This document shows positions 57,624 through 64,000 of a stretch of 64,000 nt of DNA, in pieces. The notes below the pieces were generated by a model. That model worked only from the letters and a program-made list of their open reading frames with translations. It ran no database searches and had not been told where the DNA came from. A program made the position numbers and the translations under genes. Location: assembly GCA_002421605.1 (NCBI GenBank), contig DISJ01000009.1:63130-127129 (forward strand), written 5' to 3'. Every line of letters starts with the position of its first letter. The first letter of the stretch is position 1. This DNA is from Rhodobacteraceae bacterium UBA6213 (GTDB taxonomy: Bacteria > Pseudomonadota > Alphaproteobacteria > Rhodobacterales > Rhodobacteraceae).

Positions 57624-58739
57624 ATGACCAAGACCATTACGCGGCCAGCGCAAAGCGCGCTGCCGCTGAACCAGATCCTTGCGGGCGACTGCATCGAAGT
57701 GATGAACAGCTTGCCCGAGGGCAGCATCGATCTCATTTTCGCCGACCCCCCCTACAACCTTCAACTGAAGGGCGACCTGCACCGGCCCGATAATTCCAAG
57801 GTCGACGCCGTCGATGACGCGTGGGATCAGTTCGCCAGCTTCGCCACCTACGACCGCTTTACCAAGCTTTGGCTAACTGCCGCGCGCCGCTTGCTGAAAC
57901 CGCATGGCGCGATCTGGGTGATTGGCTCGTATCACAACGTATTCCGCATGGGTGCAGAGTTGCAGAACCAGGGTTTCTGGATTCTCAACGACGTGGTCTG
58001 GCGCAAGTCGAATCCGATGCCCAACTTTCGCGGCAAACGGTTGACCAACGCGCATGAAACGCTGATCTGGGCCAGCAAGGAAGAAGCCAGCAAATACACC
58101 TTCAACTACGAGGCGCTGAAAGCGCTGAACGAAGGTGTGCAGATGCGATCAGACTGGGTTCTGCCGATCTGCACCGGACATGAGCGCGAAAAGGATGCGG
58201 CTGGTGACAAAGCACACCCGACGCAAAAGCCAGAAAGCCTGTTGCACCGCGTTCTGGTAGGCACCACCAACCCCGGGGATGTCGTGCTCGACCCGTTCTT
58301 TGGCACCGGCACTACGGGCGCGGTCGCCAAGATGCTCGGGCGCGAGTTCATCGGCATCGAGCGCGAGGCTAGCTATCGCGAAGTGGCCGAGCGTCGCCTT
58401 GCCCGCGTGCGCCGCTATGACCGAGAGGCGTTGGAAACCACCGGTTCAAAGCGCGCCGAACCGCGTGTTCCTTTCGGACAGGTGATCGAACGCGGCATGC
58501 TGCGCCCCGGCGAAGAGCTTTACTCGCTCGGCAATCGTTTCAAGGCCAAGGTACGCGCCGATGGCACGCTAATCGGCAATGACGTGAAGGGTTCGATCCA
58601 TCAGGTCGGCGCGCATCTGGAAGGCGCGCCCTCTTGCAACGGCTGGACCTATTGGCACTTCAAGCGCGAGGGCAAGATGGTGCCTATCGACATTCTGCGC
58701 CAGCAGATCCGCGCCGAAATGGAAATCCCCGGCGCCTGA
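57624..58739 (+). CDS. ccrM: Cell-cycle-regulated GANTC adenine DNA methyltransferase
   Basis: CcrM methylates adenine in GANTC after replication and helps time the alphaproteobacterial cell cycle. The 371-residue beta-class enzyme has the catalytic D-P-P-Y-N-L near 41-46, a target region (R-K-S-N-P-M-P-N-F-R-G) and SAM motif D-P-F-F-G-T-G-T-T-G near 215-224. The CcrM-specific C-terminal extension (about 265-365, with G-R/K-rich and N-G-W-T-Y-W-H motifs) is needed for specificity. A GAGG ribosome site precedes the ATG, and a rho-independent terminator follows. Length is close to Caulobacter CcrM. No restriction enzyme is adjacent, as expected for a solitary methylase. Confidence 0.97.
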   Translation: MTKTITRPAQSALPLNQILAGDCIEVMNSLPEGSIDLIFADPPYNLQLKGDLHRPDNSKVDAVDDAWDQFASFATYDRFTKLWLTAARRLLKPHGAIWVIGSYHNVFRMGAELQNQGFWILNDVVWRKSNPMPNFRGKRLTNAHETLIWASKEEASKYTFNYEALKALNEGVQMRSDWVLPICTGHEREKDAAGDKAHPTQKPESLLHRVLVGTTNPGDVVLDPFFGTGTTGAVAKMLGREFIGIEREASYREVAERRLARVRRYDREALETTGSKRAEPRVPFGQVIERGMLRPGEELYSLGNRFKAKVRADGTLIGNDVKGSIHQVGAHLEGAPSCNGWTYWHFKREGKMVPIDILRQQIRAEMEIPGA

Positions 58740-58791
58740 TTCATACTTCGAACGCCTGTGCTTCGCGGCCCGACCGCATCGCACTGCCTTG

Positions 58792-58821
58792 CCCCGCCGT
58801 GTGCAAACGGCGGGGTTTTTT
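58792..58821 (+). terminator. Rho-independent terminator after ccrM
   Basis: CCCCGCCG (58792-58799) pairs with CGGCGGGG (58808-58815) around an 8-base loop, followed by TTTTTT (58816-58821). It lies 53 bases after the ccrM stop and just before the convergent alkB end. Confidence 0.92.
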
Positions 58822-58864
58822 CGTCCATGCTTCAGGCGAAATATCCCCGCCGGAGGCGCAGCTA

Positions 58865-60007
58865 TCACATTGATCCTGCCGGCATGGGGTTTTCACCCTT
58901 GTTGTAGGGCGACCAGTCGGTGATCTCGGGGTAGTACTTCTTGCGCCATTCGCGCACGCGCGGGTTCATCCGCCGCCGCCACAGCGGCGGAACCATCGCC
59001 AGCGCGGTCATGACCGGGTAACCAAAAGGCAGTTGCGGCGCTTCATCGTCCGAATAGGTTTGCAGCAGCGGAAAGCGGCGGTCGGGTTTGTAGTGGTGGT
59101 CGGAGTGGCGCTGCAAGTTGATCAGCAGCCAGTTCGAGGCCATGTGGCTGGCGTTCCAGCTATGGCGCGGCAGCACATGCTCATACTTGCCCGCGCCCTT
59201 GTGCACGCGCGTCAGCCCGTAGTGCTCGACATAGTTGGTCAGCTCAAGCTGCCAGATGGCGACAAAACCCTGAAACAGGAAAAGCCCAAGTCCGACCCAG
59301 CCGCCAAGGTAAATCGCCAGAGCAATCGTCACAATTTGCAGCGCGCCGTAGCGCCAGAACGGGTTTGACCGATGCCACATGCTGCGCCCGGCGCGCTTCA
59401 GCATCAGCTTTTCAGCTTGCCACGCCGAGCGCGGGCAATCGCGCAGCACGCGCCAGAAAAAGCGGTGAAAACCCTCATTATAGCGCGCGGTGGCCGCATC
59501 ACGCGGGGTGCCGACATACCAGTGGTGCACCAGCAGGTGCTCGGTGTGAAAATGCCCGTAAAAAACCGTGGAAAGCAGCAAATCGCCCAGCCAGACTTCC
59601 AGCTTGTTCTTCTGATGGAAAAGCTCGTGACTATAGACAATGCCGACTGTGCCTGACATCACACCGACGCCGAAGAACAGCACGATCGTTTCTAGTGCCG
59701 ATAAATGGTCGGTGTGCGTCACCCACCAGATCATGCCGAAGATCGTCAGAAACTGCACCGGAAACCAGATCATCGTGATCATCCGATACCAGAACAGGTC
59801 CGACTCGGGGGTTTCCACATCGGGATTGTCTTCATTGCGCCCAAGGATCGCGTCCAGCACCGAAACCGCAGTCCATGCATAAAGTGGTGGCAAGATCACC
59901 GTCCAACCGCCGACAGTGGCACCCAGAAGAACCAGTGGAACGGTACCCAATGACAACCAGAACGGAAACGCGCGGAAGGGTTGTCGGATTTCTTCACGAG
60001 TGGACAT
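58865..60007 (-). CDS. alkB: AlkB-type alkane 1-monooxygenase / membrane fatty-acid desaturase superfamily
   Basis: This 380-residue integral-membrane di-iron enzyme has hydrophobic helices near 20-60 and 85-140 and the clustered histidine boxes of AlkB: H-E-L-F-H-Q, then H-F-H-T-E-H-L-L-V-H-H, N-Y-V-E-H-Y-G-L, and L-Q-R-H-S-D-H-H. The second box differs from the classical E-H-N-R-G-H-H, so terminal alkane hydroxylation is likely but the substrate may differ. Electron donors (rubredoxin, rubredoxin reductase) are not nearby. The ATG at 60007 has AGG eight bases upstream, and a TTG at 60019 is rejected. Confidence 0.88.
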   Translation of the reverse strand: MSTREEIRQPFRAFPFWLSLGTVPLVLLGATVGGWTVILPPLYAWTAVSVLDAILGRNEDNPDVETPESDLFWYRMITMIWFPVQFLTIFGMIWWVTHTDHLSALETIVLFFGVGVMSGTVGIVYSHELFHQKNKLEVWLGDLLLSTVFYGHFHTEHLLVHHWYVGTPRDAATARYNEGFHRFFWRVLRDCPRSAWQAEKLMLKRAGRSMWHRSNPFWRYGALQIVTIALAIYLGGWVGLGLFLFQGFVAIWQLELTNYVEHYGLTRVHKGAGKYEHVLPRHSWNASHMASNWLLINLQRHSDHHYKPDRRFPLLQTYSDDEAPQLPFGYPVMTALAMVPPLWRRRMNPRVREWRKKYYPEITDWSPYNKGENPMPAGSM

Positions 60008-60096
60008 AGGCAACCTCAAAGCTTGCGAAAGCGCAGGGATGATAGCGCAGCGGCACAGGCGTGCAATCGCGACCTACTGCGGCACTTGCGCCCTAG

Positions 60097-61164
60097 TCAG
60101 TTCGTCGAAAGCCCGATTTGCGCGCGGAGCCACACTTTGCGCATTAATGTGGGCAGCGCGGCGGGCTGGAACTCTGCTGGTGGGATAAAATCACCGCTCT
60201 CCGGGTTCGCGCCTTGCGGCACCTCGGCCACCAACACGCGCAGGTGCAGATGGAAGTGCGTAAAGGTATGGCGCAACTCACCCGGGGCTTCGCGCCAGTC
60301 TGCTGCCAAAGGCGGGGCTGCCGTGGGGTTCGTGCCCCATTCCGACCCCGGCCAGCCAAGCATACCACCCAGCAGTCCACGAGGCGGGCGCCTTTCTAGC
60401 AGCAAAGCACCGTCGGCCCGGCGGGCAACGTAGGCTATGCCAAACCGATCAGGCTTTTCCAGCTTGGCCGCCTTGTACGGCAGCGTTGCGGCAATGCCTT
60501 CGGCCCGCGCTTTGCAGAAGACGGCGATGGGGCAAGCCGCGCAGTTGGGCGTGCGCGGTGTGCAGATGGTTGCGCCAAGATCCATCATTGCTTGCGCATA
60601 GTCGCCCGCGCGCAAGGCGGGCGTAAGCCGGGCGGCAAATGCAATGATGTCGCGCTTTGCGGCGGGAAGCGGTGCCTGCACCGCGAACAACCGCGCCACC
60701 ACCCGCTCGACATTCGCATCTACCACCGTTTCGGGCGCGTCAAAGGCGATGGCGGCGACAGCGGCCCCTGTATAGGAACCAATGCCCGGCAGTGCGCTCA
60801 AAGCTTCGACGGTTTCAGGAAAGCGGCCACCATATTCGCCCGCAACGCGTCTTGCGCAGGCCAAGAGATTACGTGCGCGAGCGTAGTAACCAAGGCCCGC
60901 CCACGCGGCCATCACCTCGGCTTCGGGTGCTGCGGCCAGCGCGGCCACGTTTGGCCAAGATTTTGTGAACCGTGCGAAATGGCCGGCTACGGCTGCAACG
61001 GTCGTTTGCTGCAACATCACTTCAGAAAGCCAGACGCGGTAGGGATCGGGCCACTCGCCCGCCGCGCGTGCTCCAGGGCCTACCCGCCACGGCAGAATTC
61101 GCGCGTGCCGGTCATACCAGTTCAGCAGCGTCGCGCCGATTTCCGCTTCGATGGCGTCACGCAA
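60097..61164 (-). CDS. mutY: A/G-specific adenine glycosylase
   Basis: MutY removes adenine mispaired with 8-oxoguanine. The 355-residue protein has the helix-hairpin-helix L-P-G-I-G-S-Y-T-G near 125-133 and the catalytic acids in W-L-S-E48-V-M-L-Q-Q-T and V-V-D149-A-N-V. The [4Fe-4S] ligands are C201, C208, C211 and C217 with the usual 6-2-5 spacing. A NUDIX-like C-terminal domain (about 235-350) for 8-oxoG recognition follows. It is divergent from the DciA-like gene. Confidence 0.96.
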   Translation of the reverse strand: MRDAIEAEIGATLLNWYDRHARILPWRVGPGARAAGEWPDPYRVWLSEVMLQQTTVAAVAGHFARFTKSWPNVAALAAAPEAEVMAAWAGLGYYARARNLLACARRVAGEYGGRFPETVEALSALPGIGSYTGAAVAAIAFDAPETVVDANVERVVARLFAVQAPLPAAKRDIIAFAARLTPALRAGDYAQAMMDLGATICTPRTPNCAACPIAVFCKARAEGIAATLPYKAAKLEKPDRFGIAYVARRADGALLLERRPPRGLLGGMLGWPGSEWGTNPTAAPPLAADWREAPGELRHTFTHFHLHLRVLVAEVPQGANPESGDFIPPAEFQPAALPTLMRKVWLRAQIGLSTN

Positions 61165-61245
61165 TCTTTATGCCTCCATTCGGCATTCCACTGGCAAATG
61201 CTGCCAGCCTGCCTAGAATGACACTGCAAAAAGGGAAAGCCATCA

Positions 61246-61800
61246 ATGTCTCAAACGCCCAGCAAGCGCCGGATGCGCGGGTTCGAGCCCGCCTCTGGGC
61301 TGGTGCGCGACCCGCTGCGCAAGGCGGGCGAGGCGCGGGGCTTTTCGGTAACGCGGTTGCTGACGCAATGGGCGGAAGTTGTTGGCGAAGACATCGCCGC
61401 GCAGACCCTTCCTGTCAGGGTCAACTACGGGCGAGGCGGGCTTGGGGCAACGCTGACGCTTTTGACCAGCGGCCCGGCAGCACCGATGGTGCAGATGCAG
61501 TCCGAGCGCATTCGCGAGCGGGTGAATGCCTGCTACGGCTACAACGCCGTTTCGCGCGTGGTGCTGACCCAAACTGCGCCAACGGGTTTTGCCGAGGGGC
61601 AGGCAATGTTTGCGCCCGCGCCTAAGGTGCAACCACCTGCGCCCGACCCAGCGCTGTTGAAACGTGCGGAGGTAGCGGTATCGGCGGTTTCCGACCCGGA
61701 CCTGCGCAGCGCCCTTGCGATTTTGGGGCAGAACGTATTATTTCGCGCAGAACGTGCGCGTCATCGTGACCAGAGCGAAAAAGACATCCTGAAAGGCTGA
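61246..61800 (+). CDS. DUF721 / DciA-like protein
   Basis: This 184-residue protein carries a DUF721 domain (about 25-115: W-A-E-V-V-G-E-D-I-A, then L-T-L-L-T-S-G-P-A and M-Q-S-E-R-I-R-E-R-V-N). In many bacteria lacking DnaC, DUF721 proteins are DciA, which help load the replicative helicase DnaB. Whether this one does so is inferred from the family. The C-terminus has an Ala/Pro linker and a charged helix. It is followed 3 bases later by a DsbA-like gene on the same strand. Confidence 0.82.
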   Translation: MSQTPSKRRMRGFEPASGLVRDPLRKAGEARGFSVTRLLTQWAEVVGEDIAAQTLPVRVNYGRGGLGATLTLLTSGPAAPMVQMQSERIRERVNACYGYNAVSRVVLTQTAPTGFAEGQAMFAPAPKVQPPAPDPALLKRAEVAVSAVSDPDLRSALAILGQNVLFRAERARHRDQSEKDILKG

Positions 61801-61803
61801 ACC

Positions 61804-62478
61804 ATGGCAAGAACCACCCCGATGATGATCCTTGGACTTGTCGCCGCGGCCGCCGTGGCGGGTGGTGGGTGGTGGCTTGCCCGCCCCACGGCAAGCGTAG
61901 CAGATTTCACCCTTGCGGCGGTTGCGCAAGAAGCCGGTGCCAGCACAGCAGAGCTTTTGCCAGACATGGTGATCGGCAATGAGGCGGCAAAGGTCACGGT
62001 GATCGAATATGCCTCGTTCACCTGCCCGCATTGCGGCGACTTTCACTTGGATGTCTATGCGCCGCTTAAGACCGACTACATCGACACCGGCTTGATCAAG
62101 TTCATCCACCGCGAGGTGTATTTTGACAAGTTCGGCCTGATGGCTGCAATGATCGCCAATTGCGGCGGGGCAGAGAAATACTTTCCGGTCATGGGCGTCA
62201 TCTATGACACCCAGGCGGAATGGTTTGGCGACGGCGCCGAGGCAACGATCATTAACAACCTCATCAAGATCGGCCTGAAATCAGGTCTGTCGCAAGAGGC
62301 GGTCAACGCTTGCGTTGCTGATAATGCGCGGGCCGAAGCGATGGTCGCAAACTACCTTGCGCGCGCCGGGGCCGACGATGTCAACGCAACGCCCACGCTG
62401 TTTGTGAATGGCGTGAAGTATTCCAACATGGCCTACGCAGATCTCAAGAAAATTATCGACGCCGAACTGGCTAAGTAA
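61804..62478 (+). CDS. DsbA family thiol-disulfide oxidoreductase
   Basis: This 224-residue periplasmic protein has an N-terminal hydrophobic anchor or signal (about 7-26). A DsbA-like thioredoxin domain carries C74-P-H-C77 in F-T-C-P-H-C-G-D-F and the cis-proline loop N-A-T-P-T-L-F-V-N-G near 194-203. It resembles ScsC/BdbD-like members that form or isomerise disulfides in secreted proteins. It is part of a three-gene unit with the DciA-like and CoA-transferase genes. Confidence 0.92.
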   Translation: MARTTPMMILGLVAAAAVAGGGWWLARPTASVADFTLAAVAQEAGASTAELLPDMVIGNEAAKVTVIEYASFTCPHCGDFHLDVYAPLKTDYIDTGLIKFIHREVYFDKFGLMAAMIANCGGAEKYFPVMGVIYDTQAEWFGDGAEATIINNLIKIGLKSGLSQEAVNACVADNARAEAMVANYLARAGADDVNATPTLFVNGVKYSNMAYADLKKIIDAELAK

Positions 62479-62480
62479 GC

Positions 62481-63617
62481 ATGACGCCGCTTGCCGGGTT
62501 AAAAGTCGTTGAACTCGCCAGAATTCTTGCCGGGCCATGGGCCGGGCAAATTTTGGCAGATCTCGGCGCTGATGTGATTAAGGTTGAGGCACCCGAAGGC
62601 GATGATACTCGCCGTTGGGGGCCACCGTTTCTGACCCACCAAGGCGAAGAGGCAGCGGCCTATTTTCATGCCACAAATCGGGGAAAACGCTCCGTCGTGT
62701 GTGATTTTCGCACGCCCGATGGGCAAGCCTTCGTGCGCGACCTGATCGCAGATGCTGATGTAGTGATCGAAAACTTCAAGGTGGGCGGGTTGGCCAAATA
62801 CGGGCTCGACTATGCCAGTTTAAGCGCGCTGAACCCGCGTTTGATTTACTGCTCGATCACCGGTTTTGGGCAAGATGGCCCCTATGCCGAGCGCGCGGGC
62901 TACGATTATATCATCCAAGGCATGTCGGGGCTGATGAGCGTTACTGGCGACCCTGCGGGGCAACCGCAAAAGGTGGGCGTAGCAGTGGTGGACGTGTTCA
63001 CCGGCGTTTACGCCAGCACAGCCATTCTTGCCGCCCTGCATCAGCGCGCTGCCACCGGAGCCGGGCAGATGATCGACATGGCGCTATTTGATGTGGCGAC
63101 ATCAGTGATGGCCAATCAGGCGATGAACTACCTCGCCACCGGCACCTCGCCGCGCAGATTGGGCAATGCGCACCCCAACCTTGTGCCCTACGCGGTGTTT
63201 CCTTGTGCCGATGGTCACCTGATTCTTGCCACCGGTAACGATGCGCAATACCGACGACTTTGCCAAATTCTGAAACTTCCGGACATTGCAGAGGCAGCGC
63301 CGTACAGTACGAACGCCAACCGAATCGATAACCGCGATGCGCTGACCGATCTGATCGCAGCGGCGACGCAAAATTGGCAAAAGGCCGATCTTTTGGCCGC
63401 CTGCGAAGCTGTTGGCGTGCCCGCCGGGCCGATCAACGAAATGGCGGAGGTTTTTGACGATCCGCAAATCGTTGCGCGCGGCATGAAGATTGCGCCGGGT
63501 GGGGTGCCGGGGGTGCGTTTGCCAGTTCGTTTTTCGGGGGCGGAGCTGGCGCTTGATCGCCCTTCGCCCCGGCTGGGCGAGCATGACCGAGAAGTGCGTG
63601 ATGGCCTAAAGCCCTAG
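62481..63617 (+). CDS. CaiB/BaiF family (class III) CoA transferase
   Basis: This 378-residue type III CoA transferase moves CoA between carboxylic acids through an aspartyl-CoA intermediate. Family segments are A-R-I-L-A-G-P-W-A-G-Q near 13-23, N-R-G-K-R-S near 67-72, Y-C-S-I-T-G-F-G-Q-D-G-P-Y near 122-134 and a candidate catalytic aspartate in G-Y-D-Y-I-I-Q-G-M-S-G near 140-150 (second D also in I-D-M-A-L-F-D). The substrate is unknown. The ATG follows the DsbA-like stop by two bases. It overlaps the lpxK end by 12 bases. Confidence 0.92.
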   Translation: MTPLAGLKVVELARILAGPWAGQILADLGADVIKVEAPEGDDTRRWGPPFLTHQGEEAAAYFHATNRGKRSVVCDFRTPDGQAFVRDLIADADVVIENFKVGGLAKYGLDYASLSALNPRLIYCSITGFGQDGPYAERAGYDYIIQGMSGLMSVTGDPAGQPQKVGVAVVDVFTGVYASTAILAALHQRAATGAGQMIDMALFDVATSVMANQAMNYLATGTSPRRLGNAHPNLVPYAVFPCADGHLILATGNDAQYRRLCQILKLPDIAEAAPYSTNANRIDNRDALTDLIAAATQNWQKADLLAACEAVGVPAGPINEMAEVFDDPQIVARGMKIAPGGVPGVRLPVRFSGAELALDRPSPRLGEHDREVRDGLKP

Positions 63618-64000
63618 CTGCGCCAGTGCCGCATTAAGCGGCGCAGGATCGGCCAACTTCAATCGTACCGGAAGCGACAGAACCTTGGGGCGAAATGCCG
63701 GCGGCAAGCGCACCGCATCCTTTTCGGTCGTAACCAGTTGTGCGCCGCACAGACGCGACTCGGTTTCCAGCCGGGACAGCAACGCGGGGCTGAAAGGCTG
63801 ATGATCTTCCAGCGCCTCGCCGCGCAGCACTTCGGCACCAAGCGCGCGCAACGTGGCAAAAAACTTTTCCGGGTGGCCAATACCTGCAAAGGCCAGCACC
63901 CGCAGCCCGGCCCAATCCATCCCCGTTTCCAACGGCATGAGTGCACCGCGCAGATGCGGCACGCCGATTTGTCCGCACCAGCGCGCAGAAAATGTTGCCT
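63606..64000 (-). CDS. lpxK: Tetraacyldisaccharide 4'-kinase, C-terminal part (5' end outside window)
   Basis: LpxK phosphorylates the lipid A precursor at the inner membrane. The frame is open to the right edge, so only about the last 130 residues are visible. They match the LpxK C-terminal half: L-R-V-L-A-F-A-G-I-G-H-P-E-K-F-F, then D-H-Q-P-F-S and L-V-T-T-E-K-D-A-V-R-L. The E-K-D-A-V-R-L block is a strong family mark. Its presence implies lipid A synthesis. The gene converges on the CoA transferase. Confidence 0.93.
   Translation of the reverse strand, partial: ATFSARWCGQIGVPHLRGALMPLETGMDWAGLRVLAFAGIGHPEKFFATLRALGAEVLRGEALEDHQPFSPALLSRLETESRLCGAQLVTTEKDAVRLPPAFRPKVLSLPVRLKLADPAPLNAALAQLGL

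Noticed and set aside
57624..58739. Restriction-modification system at ccrM
   Set aside because: No endonuclease gene is adjacent, and the C-terminal extension identifies a solitary cell-cycle methylase.

Overview
The window is a GC-rich, densely packed stretch of ordinary chromosome from an alphaproteobacterium, most likely a member of the Rhodobacteraceae (Rhodobacterales). Four things point there: the fdsGBA-fdhD-fdsD formate dehydrogenase operon; a CcrM-type GANTC adenine methyltransferase with GANTC sites in its own promoter; a pyrB operon carrying a catalytically degenerate pyrC homologue; and several small proteins I associate with that family. I see no phage, insertion sequence, integrase, CRISPR array or biosynthetic cluster. 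Nearly all of the sequence is coding, many neighbours share 4-base ATGA stop/start overlaps, and the strand changes often.

Layout: 1-6.6 kb holds the end of a DsbD-like N-terminal domain protein, an RND efflux pump with its adaptor, and a family-4-like uracil-DNA glycosylase. 6.6-11.4 kb is the pyrB / two membrane proteins / pyrC-like / plsY operon followed by two small membrane proteins. 11.4-17.5 kb carries gshA, rsmE, ubiA and a BON/OmpA-type envelope protein. 17.5-23.4 kb is the NAD-dependent molybdenum formate dehydrogenase operon on the minus strand. 23.5-26.3 kb has an S49 peptidase, a 54-residue zinc-ribbon-like protein, a CaCA exchanger and a pteridine-reductase-like SDR. 26.3-30.6 kb has uvrC, a small oxidase-like haem-copper fragment, pgsA, moaD and moaE.

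30.6-39.4 kb has a split MnmC pair (separate oxidoreductase and methyltransferase genes, head to head), an EamA transporter, a soluble lytic transglycosylase, dapA, the comF-grxC-nitrilase-marR operon and an NDUFAF5-like protein lacking a recognisable SAM motif. 39.4-51 kb has hemH, two L,D-transpeptidases around a CAP-domain lipoprotein, an RlmD-type methyltransferase, an ABC exporter, cca, two NUDIX enzymes, hslO, and a receiver-PP2C phosphatase opposite an Hpt protein. 51-64 kb has ilvA, argG, mogA, a LacI regulator, tRNA-Arg(CCT), a membrane-anchored winged-helix protein with a small secreted partner, rnhB, ccrM, alkB, mutY, a DciA-like protein, a DsbA-like oxidoreductase, a CoA transferase and the end of lpxK.

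Two themes connect dispersed genes. Molybdenum cofactor supply (moaD, moaE, mogA, fdhD) serves the formate dehydrogenase in the same window. Envelope and redox maintenance recurs in the DsbD-like and DsbA-like proteins, gshA, glutaredoxin, the nitrilase and Hsp33. The parts most worth a second look are catalytically degenerate or rearranged versions of textbook enzymes, the membrane winged-helix pair, and the cell-cycle-type DNA signals near uvrC and ccrM.
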